From positions 1-49,279 of the IMG/VR virus record IMGVR_UViG_3300020439_000010: DNA of 49,279 nt, one strand, 5' to 3'. Each line of letters begins with the position of its first letter. Positions within the stretch are counted from its first letter, which is position 1. The notes under the pieces were generated by a model that saw only the letters and a list, made by a program, of their open reading frames with translations, did no database searches and had not been told where the DNA came from. Shown here piece by piece: positions 35,687-41,799 of the stretch. Both the position numbers and the translations under genes were made by a program. This DNA is from a virus.

Positions 35687-36349
35687 TTATCCCTTCGGTA
35701 TTATTTGGTTTTTTGTTCGTATTGTCAGTGGCTGTAAGCCAATCCAAATATACGAAAAATAAGGACGATTTGCAACTACATTAAACACTTGGTTAACACC
35801 TAGACCGCCTACAATACTAGCTGTAAAGATGGTGTGTTTCATAGTACATGGTGCTTCATCTACTTCATGAGTAGGAATCCATGTATCCATATAACCATTA
35901 TGTGTTTTTGTAATTGTAACTATTTCCATAGCCATAGCACCCATGCGTAAATCTACAAACCATTCACGATTTTCTTGTTCTAGCCATGTAATATATGCTG
36001 CTAGTCTAGATTCCATGTCGTCTGTGCATACGATCATACAAGGCAAAGTACCGCATGTTTCATCGTATGGTTTGTTATGAAATACCATTTTGTCTGGATG
36101 CACTGCATACATCTGAGTCATTGCTTGTGCTATCTCTGCTTTTGGTTTACCTATTGCATTTTGTGGATACAAAGTTGTACTAAGATTATGTTCTTCTAGT
36201 GTATCATAGTCCCAACCGTGTATGCTATCAAAACCCATAATAGATAAAAGAGGCACTAGCTGTGAGCCAATGCCTCCTAATCCTACAATACCTACTGTCT
36301 TTAGTTTCTCGTTAGGTATCAAGTCTTTGTTTCTGAGAAATCGTTCCAT
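35687..36349 (-). CDS. ThiF/E1-like adenylating enzyme, 220 aa
   Basis: The nucleotide-binding Rossmann loop is GLGGIGS (23-29), then WDYDTLEEHNL with Asp47 and Asn55, KPK with Lys70, and VCTDDMESR with Asp110: the conserved residues that let MoeB/ThiF/E1 enzymes adenylate the C-terminal Gly of a ubiquitin-like protein. Cys168 in 'EAPCTMKHT' sits where the thioester Cys of E1-type enzymes lies and resembles the CTLK of eukaryotic Uba1 (from memory). It is short, with no fused E2 or Rhodanese domain and no zinc CxxC pairs. ATG follows AGGAGG and touches the JAMM gene stop. It is predicted to activate the 87-aa modifier encoded upstream. Confidence 0.85.
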   Translation of the reverse strand: MERFLRNKDLIPNEKLKTVGIVGLGGIGSQLVPLLSIMGFDSIHGWDYDTLEEHNLSTTLYPQNAIGKPKAEIAQAMTQMYAVHPDKMVFHNKPYDETCGTLPCMIVCTDDMESRLAAYITWLEQENREWFVDLRMGAMAMEIVTITKTHNGYMDTWIPTHEVDEAPCTMKHTIFTASIVGGLGVNQVFNVVANRPYFSYIWIGLQPLTIRTKNQIIPKG

Positions 36350-37162
36350 TTATTTAACCTCCTGGTTTACGTTATAATAAGAATCTATATCCTCTGTTGA
36401 ATAACCTGCATCTTCTAACATTTGTGCTCCTTGATGATAATCAGAATATCTAACAGATTCTAACAAAAGCATTTTATCTGCTTTGTTACGTTTCTTTTTC
36501 TTTCGTTTCTTTTTGACATTCCTTAGTCCAAACATATTTACTTGTTTAGAATTATTATCTACTTGCCAGCCATTCAGATTTGTATATCTGCTATAGCCAG
36601 AATATGTAGGTCTAACTGGTTTATTTGCTTTCTCGATTATATCAGCTTCTTTAACCCATTCTGGGTCAACGTTATGTGATATTGGTATGCTAATATCGTC
36701 TATTTCTACTACATGTATATTTTCATACTGATCTTGATAGCCAAAACCAAATGCTAGTTCTTTACCTGGCTTTGATGAAACAACTAAGCTGCAATAGAAA
36801 CCTTCTTTTGGTGAGTTATCTTCTATGGTAGCTTTGTCAGTGCCTGATAAGAATGCACCCATGTTATGATGACTGTGTATCAAACCTATATAACATGATT
36901 TAAGTGATGGATTATCTTCATACGTTTTTCTCATTATCTTGGCAAAATCCTTTGCTTCCCATTCAGTAGAAGCGTGACCGCCTAAATCTAATGGATGGAA
37001 ATGCATGAGTTTGATTGTAGTAGGATAACCCTGTTCGTTTAGCTTTATTTTGTACCAGCCTGGACCAGACCATTCTGTATCTGGAAACCTAGTCAGTAAA
37101 TAGTTGTACTTGTCGTACACTTTCTTGGTCATGGACACTAGTGGTGTTTTGTTTTGCTGCAT
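36350..37162 (-). CDS. JAMM/JAB-domain isopeptidase, 270 aa
   Basis: The complete JAMM metal site is present: Glu30 (TEWSGPGWY), His96-Ser97-His98, then seven residues, Ser106, and Asp109 (HSHHNMGAFLSGTD), preceded by 'YIGLI'. This fold cleaves after the C-terminal Gly of ubiquitin-like proteins, either maturing the precursor or removing it from targets. A Lys/Arg run (216-228) and a short C-terminal helical domain follow. AAGGAGG nine to ten bases upstream fixes the start at 37162, although this overlaps the E2-like gene by 74 bases. There is no NlpC domain, so it is unlike lambda tail protein K. Confidence 0.9.
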   Translation of the reverse strand: MQQNKTPLVSMTKKVYDKYNYLLTRFPDTEWSGPGWYKIKLNEQGYPTTIKLMHFHPLDLGGHASTEWEAKDFAKIMRKTYEDNPSLKSCYIGLIHSHHNMGAFLSGTDKATIEDNSPKEGFYCSLVVSSKPGKELAFGFGYQDQYENIHVVEIDDISIPISHNVDPEWVKEADIIEKANKPVRPTYSGYSRYTNLNGWQVDNNSKQVNMFGLRNVKKKRKKKKRNKADKMLLLESVRYSDYHQGAQMLEDAGYSTEDIDSYYNVNQEVK

Positions 37163-38843
37163 AACTGTAATACCTCCTTATGATTTTGTTTAGTTCATTG
37201 CACACAATCTCTGATTCTATTGCTATTTTATTATTATGTGCAGTTATTGCTGTTTTCATTAGTTCGTCAAATGATGTTGGAATAGTAAACTGTCGTTTGT
37301 ATTCGTTTACACGTGCTCTGTATCTTAAATCTAAATGAGTCCAGAAGTTATCTCCTCTTATTACTAAATTAGAATCTTCAACATAAACAGGTATAAAATA
37401 CTTTTTGATCATGTCGTTTATTATTTTAACATAGTCAATTTTTTGTATCTTTTCTTCAAACTGTGTAACAAAATAATTAATATATCTTGTCATTTCAGTT
37501 CGTTTGCTCAACCTACATCTTGATATTTCACCAAATAAATGAGAGTCAATAGTTTTTAACTTACTTACTAGATCACGTCTTTTATGTGTAAACAATACAT
37601 TAAATTTGTCATTGTATTTTTCATTTACCATATTATCCAGTTGTCTAATTTCGTTATCTATAGAAACTATTTTTTTGATGTATCTTGTGATATATTTTTG
37701 ATTAGGTTTGTCTACTATATTATTAATAACATTATTTTGTTTAAACATATCTCCTATCAAAGCAAAAAGAGGTTGAAATGCTTTACATTGTCTTTTGTAT
37801 CTTTGATGTCTAGCATTATTTCTAAGTTCTCTTGCAATAATATTGTGATGTTCATTATAAATACTAGCTTTAAACTCTGATTTACCAGAACGTAGTGGTT
37901 CAATAAATCCAGGATAATAAAACTTCATATTTATTATGTTGTTCAATTCAGTTCTTCTATTTAACAAAGCTGATATATCTGCTGATGCAATTGCTATTTG
38001 TTTGACTTCTTTAGATTTCATAGCAATCATTTTTGCTCTTGATTTAATTTCTCTGATTGCTGCAAATGCATCTATTAATATATTAGCTCTGTGATTATTA
38101 TTATCAGATTGAACTACAGATGCATATGTATCAAAGAATTTTTCAGCATCATCGTATTCTTGACCTTCATAACCTCTTGCTAGAATAGCATTTCTTACAG
38201 AATGTCTTGGTATTGTATCCCATAACATTTGTACTCTATTAAGAAGCCAATACGGTGATCTTACATTCCATGTATTTACATATTGTGTAAACACATTGAA
38301 CAAACCTAATGCATCGCCTTGTGCTTTGAACCTTTGTATCCTAGTTGAATAAGCACCTAAACAAGGTTGACCAGAACGAACATGAGGATGGTCAGCAAAT
38401 ATTTTTGAACTATTATTATATCTTGGCATAGTCTCTGGGTCATCATCATCTATAAGAGAATTATAAAAATATAAGCTGCCATTGTTAACTGACAATTGAA
38501 CATAAATCTTAGCTAATTTAAATAATTTTCTAGATTTAAGTTTTGGTATACCTAGATATAATGTGAAAGATTCGTCATCTCTACCCATTACATCATTAGC
38601 ATAACCTCCAAGCTGTACTAGCTTGAACATGTGATTTTTTCTTTTACCTATTAGTGCATCATAGATCATAGGCCATTGATTTTCCATTAGTTCTTTTTTG
38701 TTATTAGAACCATCATCCCACCTAAAAAACCTTGTCATAAGTTTTTTAAAACGTTTTTCTGTTGTTGGAAGATTAAAATCAATTAGCCTGTTGTCCCAGT
38801 CTACACATTCAGGTACTAGTTGTGGTGTATACTTTACACGCAT
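37089..38843 (-). CDS. E2-like conjugating domain fused to long helical region, 584 aa
   Basis: Residues about 70-200 read as an E2 fold: strands 'AKIYVQLSV' and 'SLYFYNSLI', then the active-site segment HPHVRSGQPCLG (152-163) with Cys161, corresponding to HPNxxxxGxxCLx of ubiquitin E2s, then a helix (ALGLFNVFTQYVNTW) and 'RSPYWLL' like the E2 crossover helix and its Pro. The remaining 380 residues are basic and mostly helical, with no recognised family. They may recognise a target, DNA or the E1. The start has CAGGAG six bases upstream. The E2 role is predicted from motif and neighbours. Confidence 0.75.
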   Translation of the reverse strand: MRVKYTPQLVPECVDWDNRLIDFNLPTTEKRFKKLMTRFFRWDDGSNNKKELMENQWPMIYDALIGKRKNHMFKLVQLGGYANDVMGRDDESFTLYLGIPKLKSRKLFKLAKIYVQLSVNNGSLYFYNSLIDDDDPETMPRYNNSSKIFADHPHVRSGQPCLGAYSTRIQRFKAQGDALGLFNVFTQYVNTWNVRSPYWLLNRVQMLWDTIPRHSVRNAILARGYEGQEYDDAEKFFDTYASVVQSDNNNHRANILIDAFAAIREIKSRAKMIAMKSKEVKQIAIASADISALLNRRTELNNIINMKFYYPGFIEPLRSGKSEFKASIYNEHHNIIARELRNNARHQRYKRQCKAFQPLFALIGDMFKQNNVINNIVDKPNQKYITRYIKKIVSIDNEIRQLDNMVNEKYNDKFNVLFTHKRRDLVSKLKTIDSHLFGEISRCRLSKRTEMTRYINYFVTQFEEKIQKIDYVKIINDMIKKYFIPVYVEDSNLVIRGDNFWTHLDLRYRARVNEYKRQFTIPTSFDELMKTAITAHNNKIAIESEIVCNELNKIIRRYYSYAAKQNTTSVHDQESVRQVQLFTD

Positions 38844-38866
38844 AGTAACTCCTGTTCTTTATTATA

Positions 38867-38933
38867 AACAGAAACAAGCTGCCTAATATGCCTGCTGAAG
38901 TTATCTTAGGCCCATAGGTCAGCTTGCTCTGTT
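38867..38933. promoter_or_regulatory. Long interrupted stem-loop between modifier and E2 genes
   Basis: Three nested pairings share one axis: AACAGA (38867-38872) with TCTGTT (38928-38933), AAGCTG (38876-38881) with CAGCTT (38920-38925), and GCCTAA (38881-38886) with TTAGGC (38906-38911). It fills most of the 105-base gap between the 87-aa modifier gene and the E2-like gene. It could be a processing site or attenuator that sets a high modifier-to-enzyme ratio. Confidence 0.7.
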
Positions 38934-38948
38934 TTTTGGCAGATATGA

Positions 38949-39212
38949 TTAAATGTTACCTGAGGTAACTTTAGTTGGCATGAAAGCTACATAATCGCCT
39001 TCACGTAACTGTTGAGTAGGGCTAGCTACTTCATCATTAACTGTCACTGATGAGTTTTGCAAACTTAAGTCTATTGAGTTTGCAATGTCTGCAGGTGTGT
39101 TACCTTGTATATTCATTACTCGACCACCATTATGGTACGAAGTAACTGATACACTAGGGCCTTGCTGCACTTGTCTTTCTTGCTCTTCTTGAGCTTGTGT
39201 TGTTCTTGGCAT
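38949..39212 (-). CDS. Ubiquitin-like beta-grasp modifier (ThiS/MoaD-like), 87 aa
   Basis: After a Gln-rich 19-residue tail come a strand (VSVTSYHNGG), a second strand, a helix (TPADIANSIDLSL), then 'SSVTVNDEVASPTQQLREGD' and 'YVAFMPTKVTSGNI'. 'VNDEV...L.eGDyVafmP' is the core signature of ThiS/MoaD-type beta-grasp proteins. The C-terminus is Ser84-Gly85-Asn86-Ile87, so removal of two residues would expose a Gly. I start at 39212, because AAGGAGG lies five bases upstream; a Met fifteen codons earlier has no such site. It is the first gene of the cassette, directly upstream of E2, JAMM and E1 genes. Confidence 0.75.
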   Translation of the reverse strand: MPRTTQAQEEQERQVQQGPSVSVTSYHNGGRVMNIQGNTPADIANSIDLSLQNSSVTVNDEVASPTQQLREGDYVAFMPTKVTSGNI

Positions 39213-39240
39213 AATGCCTCCTTTGTTTAAATAAACAGAT

Positions 39241-39657
39241 TTATTTCTGTCTATCAAATGCTTTAATTAAATTTTCAATTCTTTTTATTGCTTCTTTTTC
39301 CCATTCATGAAAAGGTTTATTTAATTTATTGAAATTATCTTTAATTCCTATCCACTCATAGTCTTTATCAGAAGATTCTTCTAGTATCCAAGCTTTGTAT
39401 GCATCTAATAAAAACTGTATTGTTTTTATGTCATGAACAATATGACCTTTTGGACGATTTGATTCTTCATAATTTTTTATTTCTCTATCTTTATAATGAT
39501 CAACAATTCTACATAAAGATTTGTAATCATTATATTGAAGCCTTATTGAAACAAATTCATATGGTGAGTAGCTAAAATGTATATTATCTACTGTGCCTTG
39601 GTAATGTTTTTCGTTAAAAATATTTTCTATTTTTGTTATTTCTATATTCATTGACAT
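39241..39657 (-). CDS. Unknown early protein, 138 aa
   Basis: The sequence is mixed alpha/beta: 'MNIEITKIENIFNEKHYQGT' then 'VSIRLQYNDYKSLCRIVDHY', a helical 'IKTIQFLLDAYKAWILEESS' and 'HEWEKEAIKRIENLIKAFD'. AAGGA lies about nine bases before the ATG. It directly precedes the ubiquitin-like modifier (28 bases between stop and its start), so it may belong to the same transcript and be an accessory or target. No family is recognised. Confidence 0.6.
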   Translation of the reverse strand: MSMNIEITKIENIFNEKHYQGTVDNIHFSYSPYEFVSIRLQYNDYKSLCRIVDHYKDREIKNYEESNRPKGHIVHDIKTIQFLLDAYKAWILEESSDKDYEWIGIKDNFNKLNKPFHEWEKEAIKRIENLIKAFDRQK

Positions 39658-39678
39658 AATTATTATTCCTTATTGTTG

Positions 39679-39761
39679 TAGGGTGTAAACTGATTATTAT
39701 TGTTGTTTGTGAAATTAACTTCAATTTAAATCAATACAATTTTAGTTGTGTTTACACCCTA
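39679..39761. repeat. Perfect 12-bp inverted repeat
   Basis: TAGGGTGTAAAC at 39679-39690 pairs perfectly with GTTTACACCCTA at 39750-39761 around an AT-rich 59-base loop. It lies in the 395-base stretch 39658-40052, which otherwise holds only one 30-codon ORF and three more hairpins. Confidence 0.8.
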
Positions 39762-39765
39762 GTTA

Positions 39766-39858
39766 TTAAAATGCAGGTATCATAAACCATAAAATAAAAA
39801 TTAATATATATGGTATTAGAATACTGCTTGTTGTATAAAATGAATTTTTATAATACAT
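39766..39858 (-). CDS. Very small membrane peptide, 30 aa
   Basis: ATG at 39858 follows CATAAGGATAA, much like the leader of the gene at 41760. It encodes MYYKNSFYTTSSILIPYILI followed by FILWFMIPAF, a single hydrophobic span. The ribosome site and composition support a real membrane peptide, but the small size leaves doubt. Confidence 0.45.
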   Translation of the reverse strand: MYYKNSFYTTSSILIPYILIFILWFMIPAF

Positions 39859-39876
39859 TGTTATCCTTATGGAGAG

Positions 39877-40049
39877 GGGCAGTCAGACGCTGTGATTTTC
39901 ACTATACAGCATATAGAATGACTGCCCTGTGGATGAATCTTAGTAAGGTTAGAGCCATAACATAGGACTCTAGATTGATTACGACAACAACCTACTGGCA
40001 ATGCCTAACCTTACTCCGTAAAGCCAATGGAGAGAGTTATTGACTTTAC
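39877..40049. ncRNA. Cluster of three further hairpins in non-coding stretch
   Basis: Hairpin 1: GGGCAGTCA (39877-39885) with TGACTGCCC (39919-39927), plus inner GCTGT/ACAGC. Hairpin 2: AGTAAGGTTAG (39942-39952) with CTAACCTTACT (40005-40015), 11 perfect pairs. Hairpin 3: GTAAAG-c-CAAT (40018-40028) with ATTG-a-CTTTAC (40039-40049). No ORF with a ribosome site is visible here. It may be a structured RNA or a multi-hairpin processing region in the early transcript. Confidence 0.6.
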
Positions 40050-40052
40050 TAA

Positions 40053-40289
40053 TTATTGAGGAGACTTGGTGCCAACCACACTATCATCAGACTTTTCCAA
40101 ATTGTTAATATTAACATTTACTTCCACTTCCGTTTGTTCATTATTTATGGGTTCTTGTTTATTTAATTTGGGTATTGCCAAAATAGTTGTCTCCTCAGAT
40201 TTAATCTTCATTTTTATCTCGTGTTCTGTATTTATGTCTGCTCTCTCTTCCCAGTAGTTACATTCTTCGCAGCAATCTATATCAGTCAT
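40053..40289 (-). CDS. Small acidic protein with Cys cluster, 78 aa
   Basis: It starts MTDIDCCEECNYWEER; the CCEEC group may bind a metal. The rest is acidic and Asn/Glu-rich and probably disordered. I choose ATG 40289, preceded by AGGTGA, rather than GTG 40298; this gives an ATGACTGA overlap with the upstream stop, the same junction as at the DUF3310 gene. Function is unknown. Confidence 0.55.
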   Translation of the reverse strand: MTDIDCCEECNYWEERADINTEHEIKMKIKSEETTILAIPKLNKQEPINNEQTEVEVNVNINNLEKSDDSVVGTKSPQ

Positions 40290-40680
40290 TTTCGTCACCT
40301 GGGTCTCTATCTGAGATAAATGGTTTCATATCTGCTGCTTGTTCCATCGTTATATCTTTAGCAGATATGCTGATCATATTATCTTTTTGGTCTGCAATAT
40401 AATCAGTGTGTTTTTTTAGTATCTTCACAATGTCATCTATCTTATTGTGCATCCATTCTATTTTTATGCGATACTTGGCATCAATATTGATACAGTCCTG
40501 CTTGCTTTGTATGATATCTTCTTGCATCTTTCTGATATCTATTAGCAGGTCTTTCGGCATACTAGAACGTATTGGTCTACTGTGAAGATTTCTTATTTTA
40601 TCTATTACCCACAATGCAAATGCACCTTGGAATATCATAATAGCTAATGCTACTATAGTTATGTGTGTGTTTGGGTTCAT
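40282..40680 (-). CDS. Membrane-anchored coiled-coil protein, 132 aa
   Basis: The N-terminus has one membrane span (about 7-28, ITIVALAIMIFQGAFALWVI), followed by a basic linker and a long charged helix (PKDLLIDIRKMQEDIIQSKQ, then KIEWMHNKIDDIVKILKKH). The start overlaps the upstream stop as ATGA. It may anchor phage replication complexes to the membrane or act on the envelope; neither can be shown from sequence. Confidence 0.6.
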   Translation of the reverse strand: MNPNTHITIVALAIMIFQGAFALWVIDKIRNLHSRPIRSSMPKDLLIDIRKMQEDIIQSKQDCINIDAKYRIKIEWMHNKIDDIVKILKKHTDYIADQKDNMISISAKDITMEQAADMKPFISDRDPGDEND

Positions 40681-41006
40681 CTCAACATCTCCTCTATATT
40701 ACCTGTTGCTGCGTACATCCTCATCTTTTGAGCGAGGTCTTGACGTAGATCATATATCTTATTGTCACGCAGATACGGGTTATCTTGCTGTACCTTTCTT
40801 CTAGCTCTTGATACAGCTTTTGGATTACTTAGACTGCCTTCTTCTAGCAGTGCTAAAAATGTATTTAATGTAATGACTTGTTGTTCTGCTTTACTTAATA
40901 TTTCTGCAATATCATTTTCCCATATTATTCTAAGCAGCTTGTTATCATTACCTCTTAGTGATATGTTGTTTTCTAAAAGTTCCTTGACTCGTTCTACCAT
41001 CGTCAT
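40677..41006 (-). CDS. Helical, probably DNA-binding phage protein, 109 aa
   Basis: The sequence 'RVKELLENNISLRGNDNKLL' then 'IIWENDIAEIL' and 'SNPKAVSRARRKVQQDNPYL' resembles a widespread small phage family with 'lRd.D..L...iW' and 'i.R.RRk.Q...P.Lrg', thought to be winged-helix-like. I start at ATG 41006, where AGGAG lies nine bases upstream, not at the longer 41069 frame. It overlaps the 66-aa gene by 59 bases. It is possibly an early regulator. Confidence 0.6.
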   Translation of the reverse strand: MTMVERVKELLENNISLRGNDNKLLRIIWENDIAEILSKAEQQVITLNTFLALLEEGSLSNPKAVSRARRKVQQDNPYLRDNKIYDLRQDLAQKMRMYAATGNIEEMLR

Positions 41007-41148
41007 AAAGCCTTGCTCCTTTCTTCTCCAAGAGAGATATATACCTCTCACGTGTTGCTCGACTTGCAACTTTGTTTTTCTTTATCAATGTTGAGTACAC
41101 TGATAATACTATGTGATCTCGTTGTACTAACGGTTTCATTTTACGCAT
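40948..41148 (-). CDS. Small basic protein, 66 aa, first gene of early operon
   Basis: ATG 41148 follows CAGGAAATATA. The product is basic (MRKMKPLVQRDHIVLSVYST then KNKVASRATRERYISLLEKKGAR) and may contain a helix-turn-helix-like pair. It lies about 110 bases downstream of the strong extended -10 promoter at 41265-41273 with nothing between, so it is the first product of that transcript. It overlaps the next gene by 59 bases in another frame. The family is not recognised. Confidence 0.5.
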   Translation of the reverse strand: MRKMKPLVQRDHIVLSVYSTLIKKNKVASRATRERYISLLEKKGARLYDDGRTSQGTFRKQHITKR

Positions 41149-41264
41149 TATATTTCCTGTATTTTTGTTGTTAATTGATGTTGTTTATGAATCAATAAAA
41201 ATTAAAATAACATAAAATAATATGCAACTATTATTCTTATGGCCCATACTGGCCCATGTATACT

Positions 41265-41273
41265 ATTATAGCA
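41265..41273 (-). promoter_or_regulatory. Extended -10 promoter (TGCTATAAT) for the early operon
   Basis: Reading the minus strand, 41273-41265 is TGCTATAAT, a perfect extended -10 for host sigma-70. The -35 region (TGCAGA at 17 bases) is poor, as is usual for extended -10 promoters. It points into the early lobe and lies just after a terminator. Downstream, at 41241-41258, TGGCCCAT occurs twice in tandem, which could be an operator. Confidence 0.7.
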
Positions 41274-41311
41274 CACCCACTACTATTTCTGCACCCGATT
41301 AGACCTTTTAG

Positions 41312-41336
41312 CAAAACTGGGAGCGGAGCTCCCAGT
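41312..41336 (-). terminator. Rho-independent terminator after the 135-aa gene
   Basis: ACTGGGAGC (41316-41324) pairs perfectly with GCTCCCAGT (41328-41336) around a three-base loop, and on the minus strand TTTT follows. It ends the transcript of the 41353-41760 gene, separating it from the promoter at 41265-41273. Confidence 0.85.
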
Positions 41337-41352
41337 AATGCGTGCCTGTTGG

Positions 41353-41760
41353 TTACACCATAATGTCAGACTGTCTCATAGGTCTGTATTCACCTATGGT
41401 GCAAATCTTAACATTCATGTTAAGTTTGCCTTTATCATCTTGTTGGTGTAGATGTCTCTTACGTACCAATGAGTACGTAGCATCTTTAACCACACAAATA
41501 CCATGATCCACAGTCCATTGTTTCATGATGTCAGATGAGATAGTAGCTGGTAAAGGACGATTAACGTCTGTGTTCTTAACGTTCACAACGTTAGGGTTCC
41601 AGCCTTTCGCATCTTCCCAGACTTCACTAACTGTGCCAGTTTCACTATCTTTAACTCTCTCCTTCTTCCTATTCTTAGAGTTAAAAACTGACTGAATATT
41701 AGCACTTTGATTTGTAACAGGTGCTGGGCTGTTATTGGTTTTATCTTTATTAATGTTCAT
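41353..41760 (-). CDS. Unknown early protein with its own transcription unit, 135 aa
   Basis: The N-terminal 45 residues are Asn/Lys/Ser-rich and probably disordered. The rest is a compact domain ('VSEVWEDAKGWNPNVVNVKN', 'TISSDIMKQWTVDHGICVVK', 'TIGEYRPMRQSDI'). AAGGA lies before the ATG. It is the only gene between the divergent region and a strong terminator, so it is probably expressed first and separately from the operon, like early takeover proteins of other phages. No family is recognised. Confidence 0.65.
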   Translation of the reverse strand: MNINKDKTNNSPAPVTNQSANIQSVFNSKNRKKERVKDSETGTVSEVWEDAKGWNPNVVNVKNTDVNRPLPATISSDIMKQWTVDHGICVVKDATYSLVRKRHLHQQDDKGKLNMNVKICTIGEYRPMRQSDIMV

Positions 41761-41799
41761 AATGTTTATCCTTATGTATTATGTTTATTAAGATTACAA

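Noticed and set aside
35687-37162. JAB plus ThiF as lambda-like tail assembly proteins (K/I) or as cofactor (thiamin/molybdopterin) synthesis
   Set aside because: No NlpC domain, no tail genes nearby, an E2-like gene is present, and no cofactor pathway gene is seen.
37584-37880. 98-codon plus-strand ORF within the E2-like gene
   Set aside because: Composition (Ile/Phe/Tyr-rich) is that of the complement of an Asn/Lys-rich gene, with no ribosome site.
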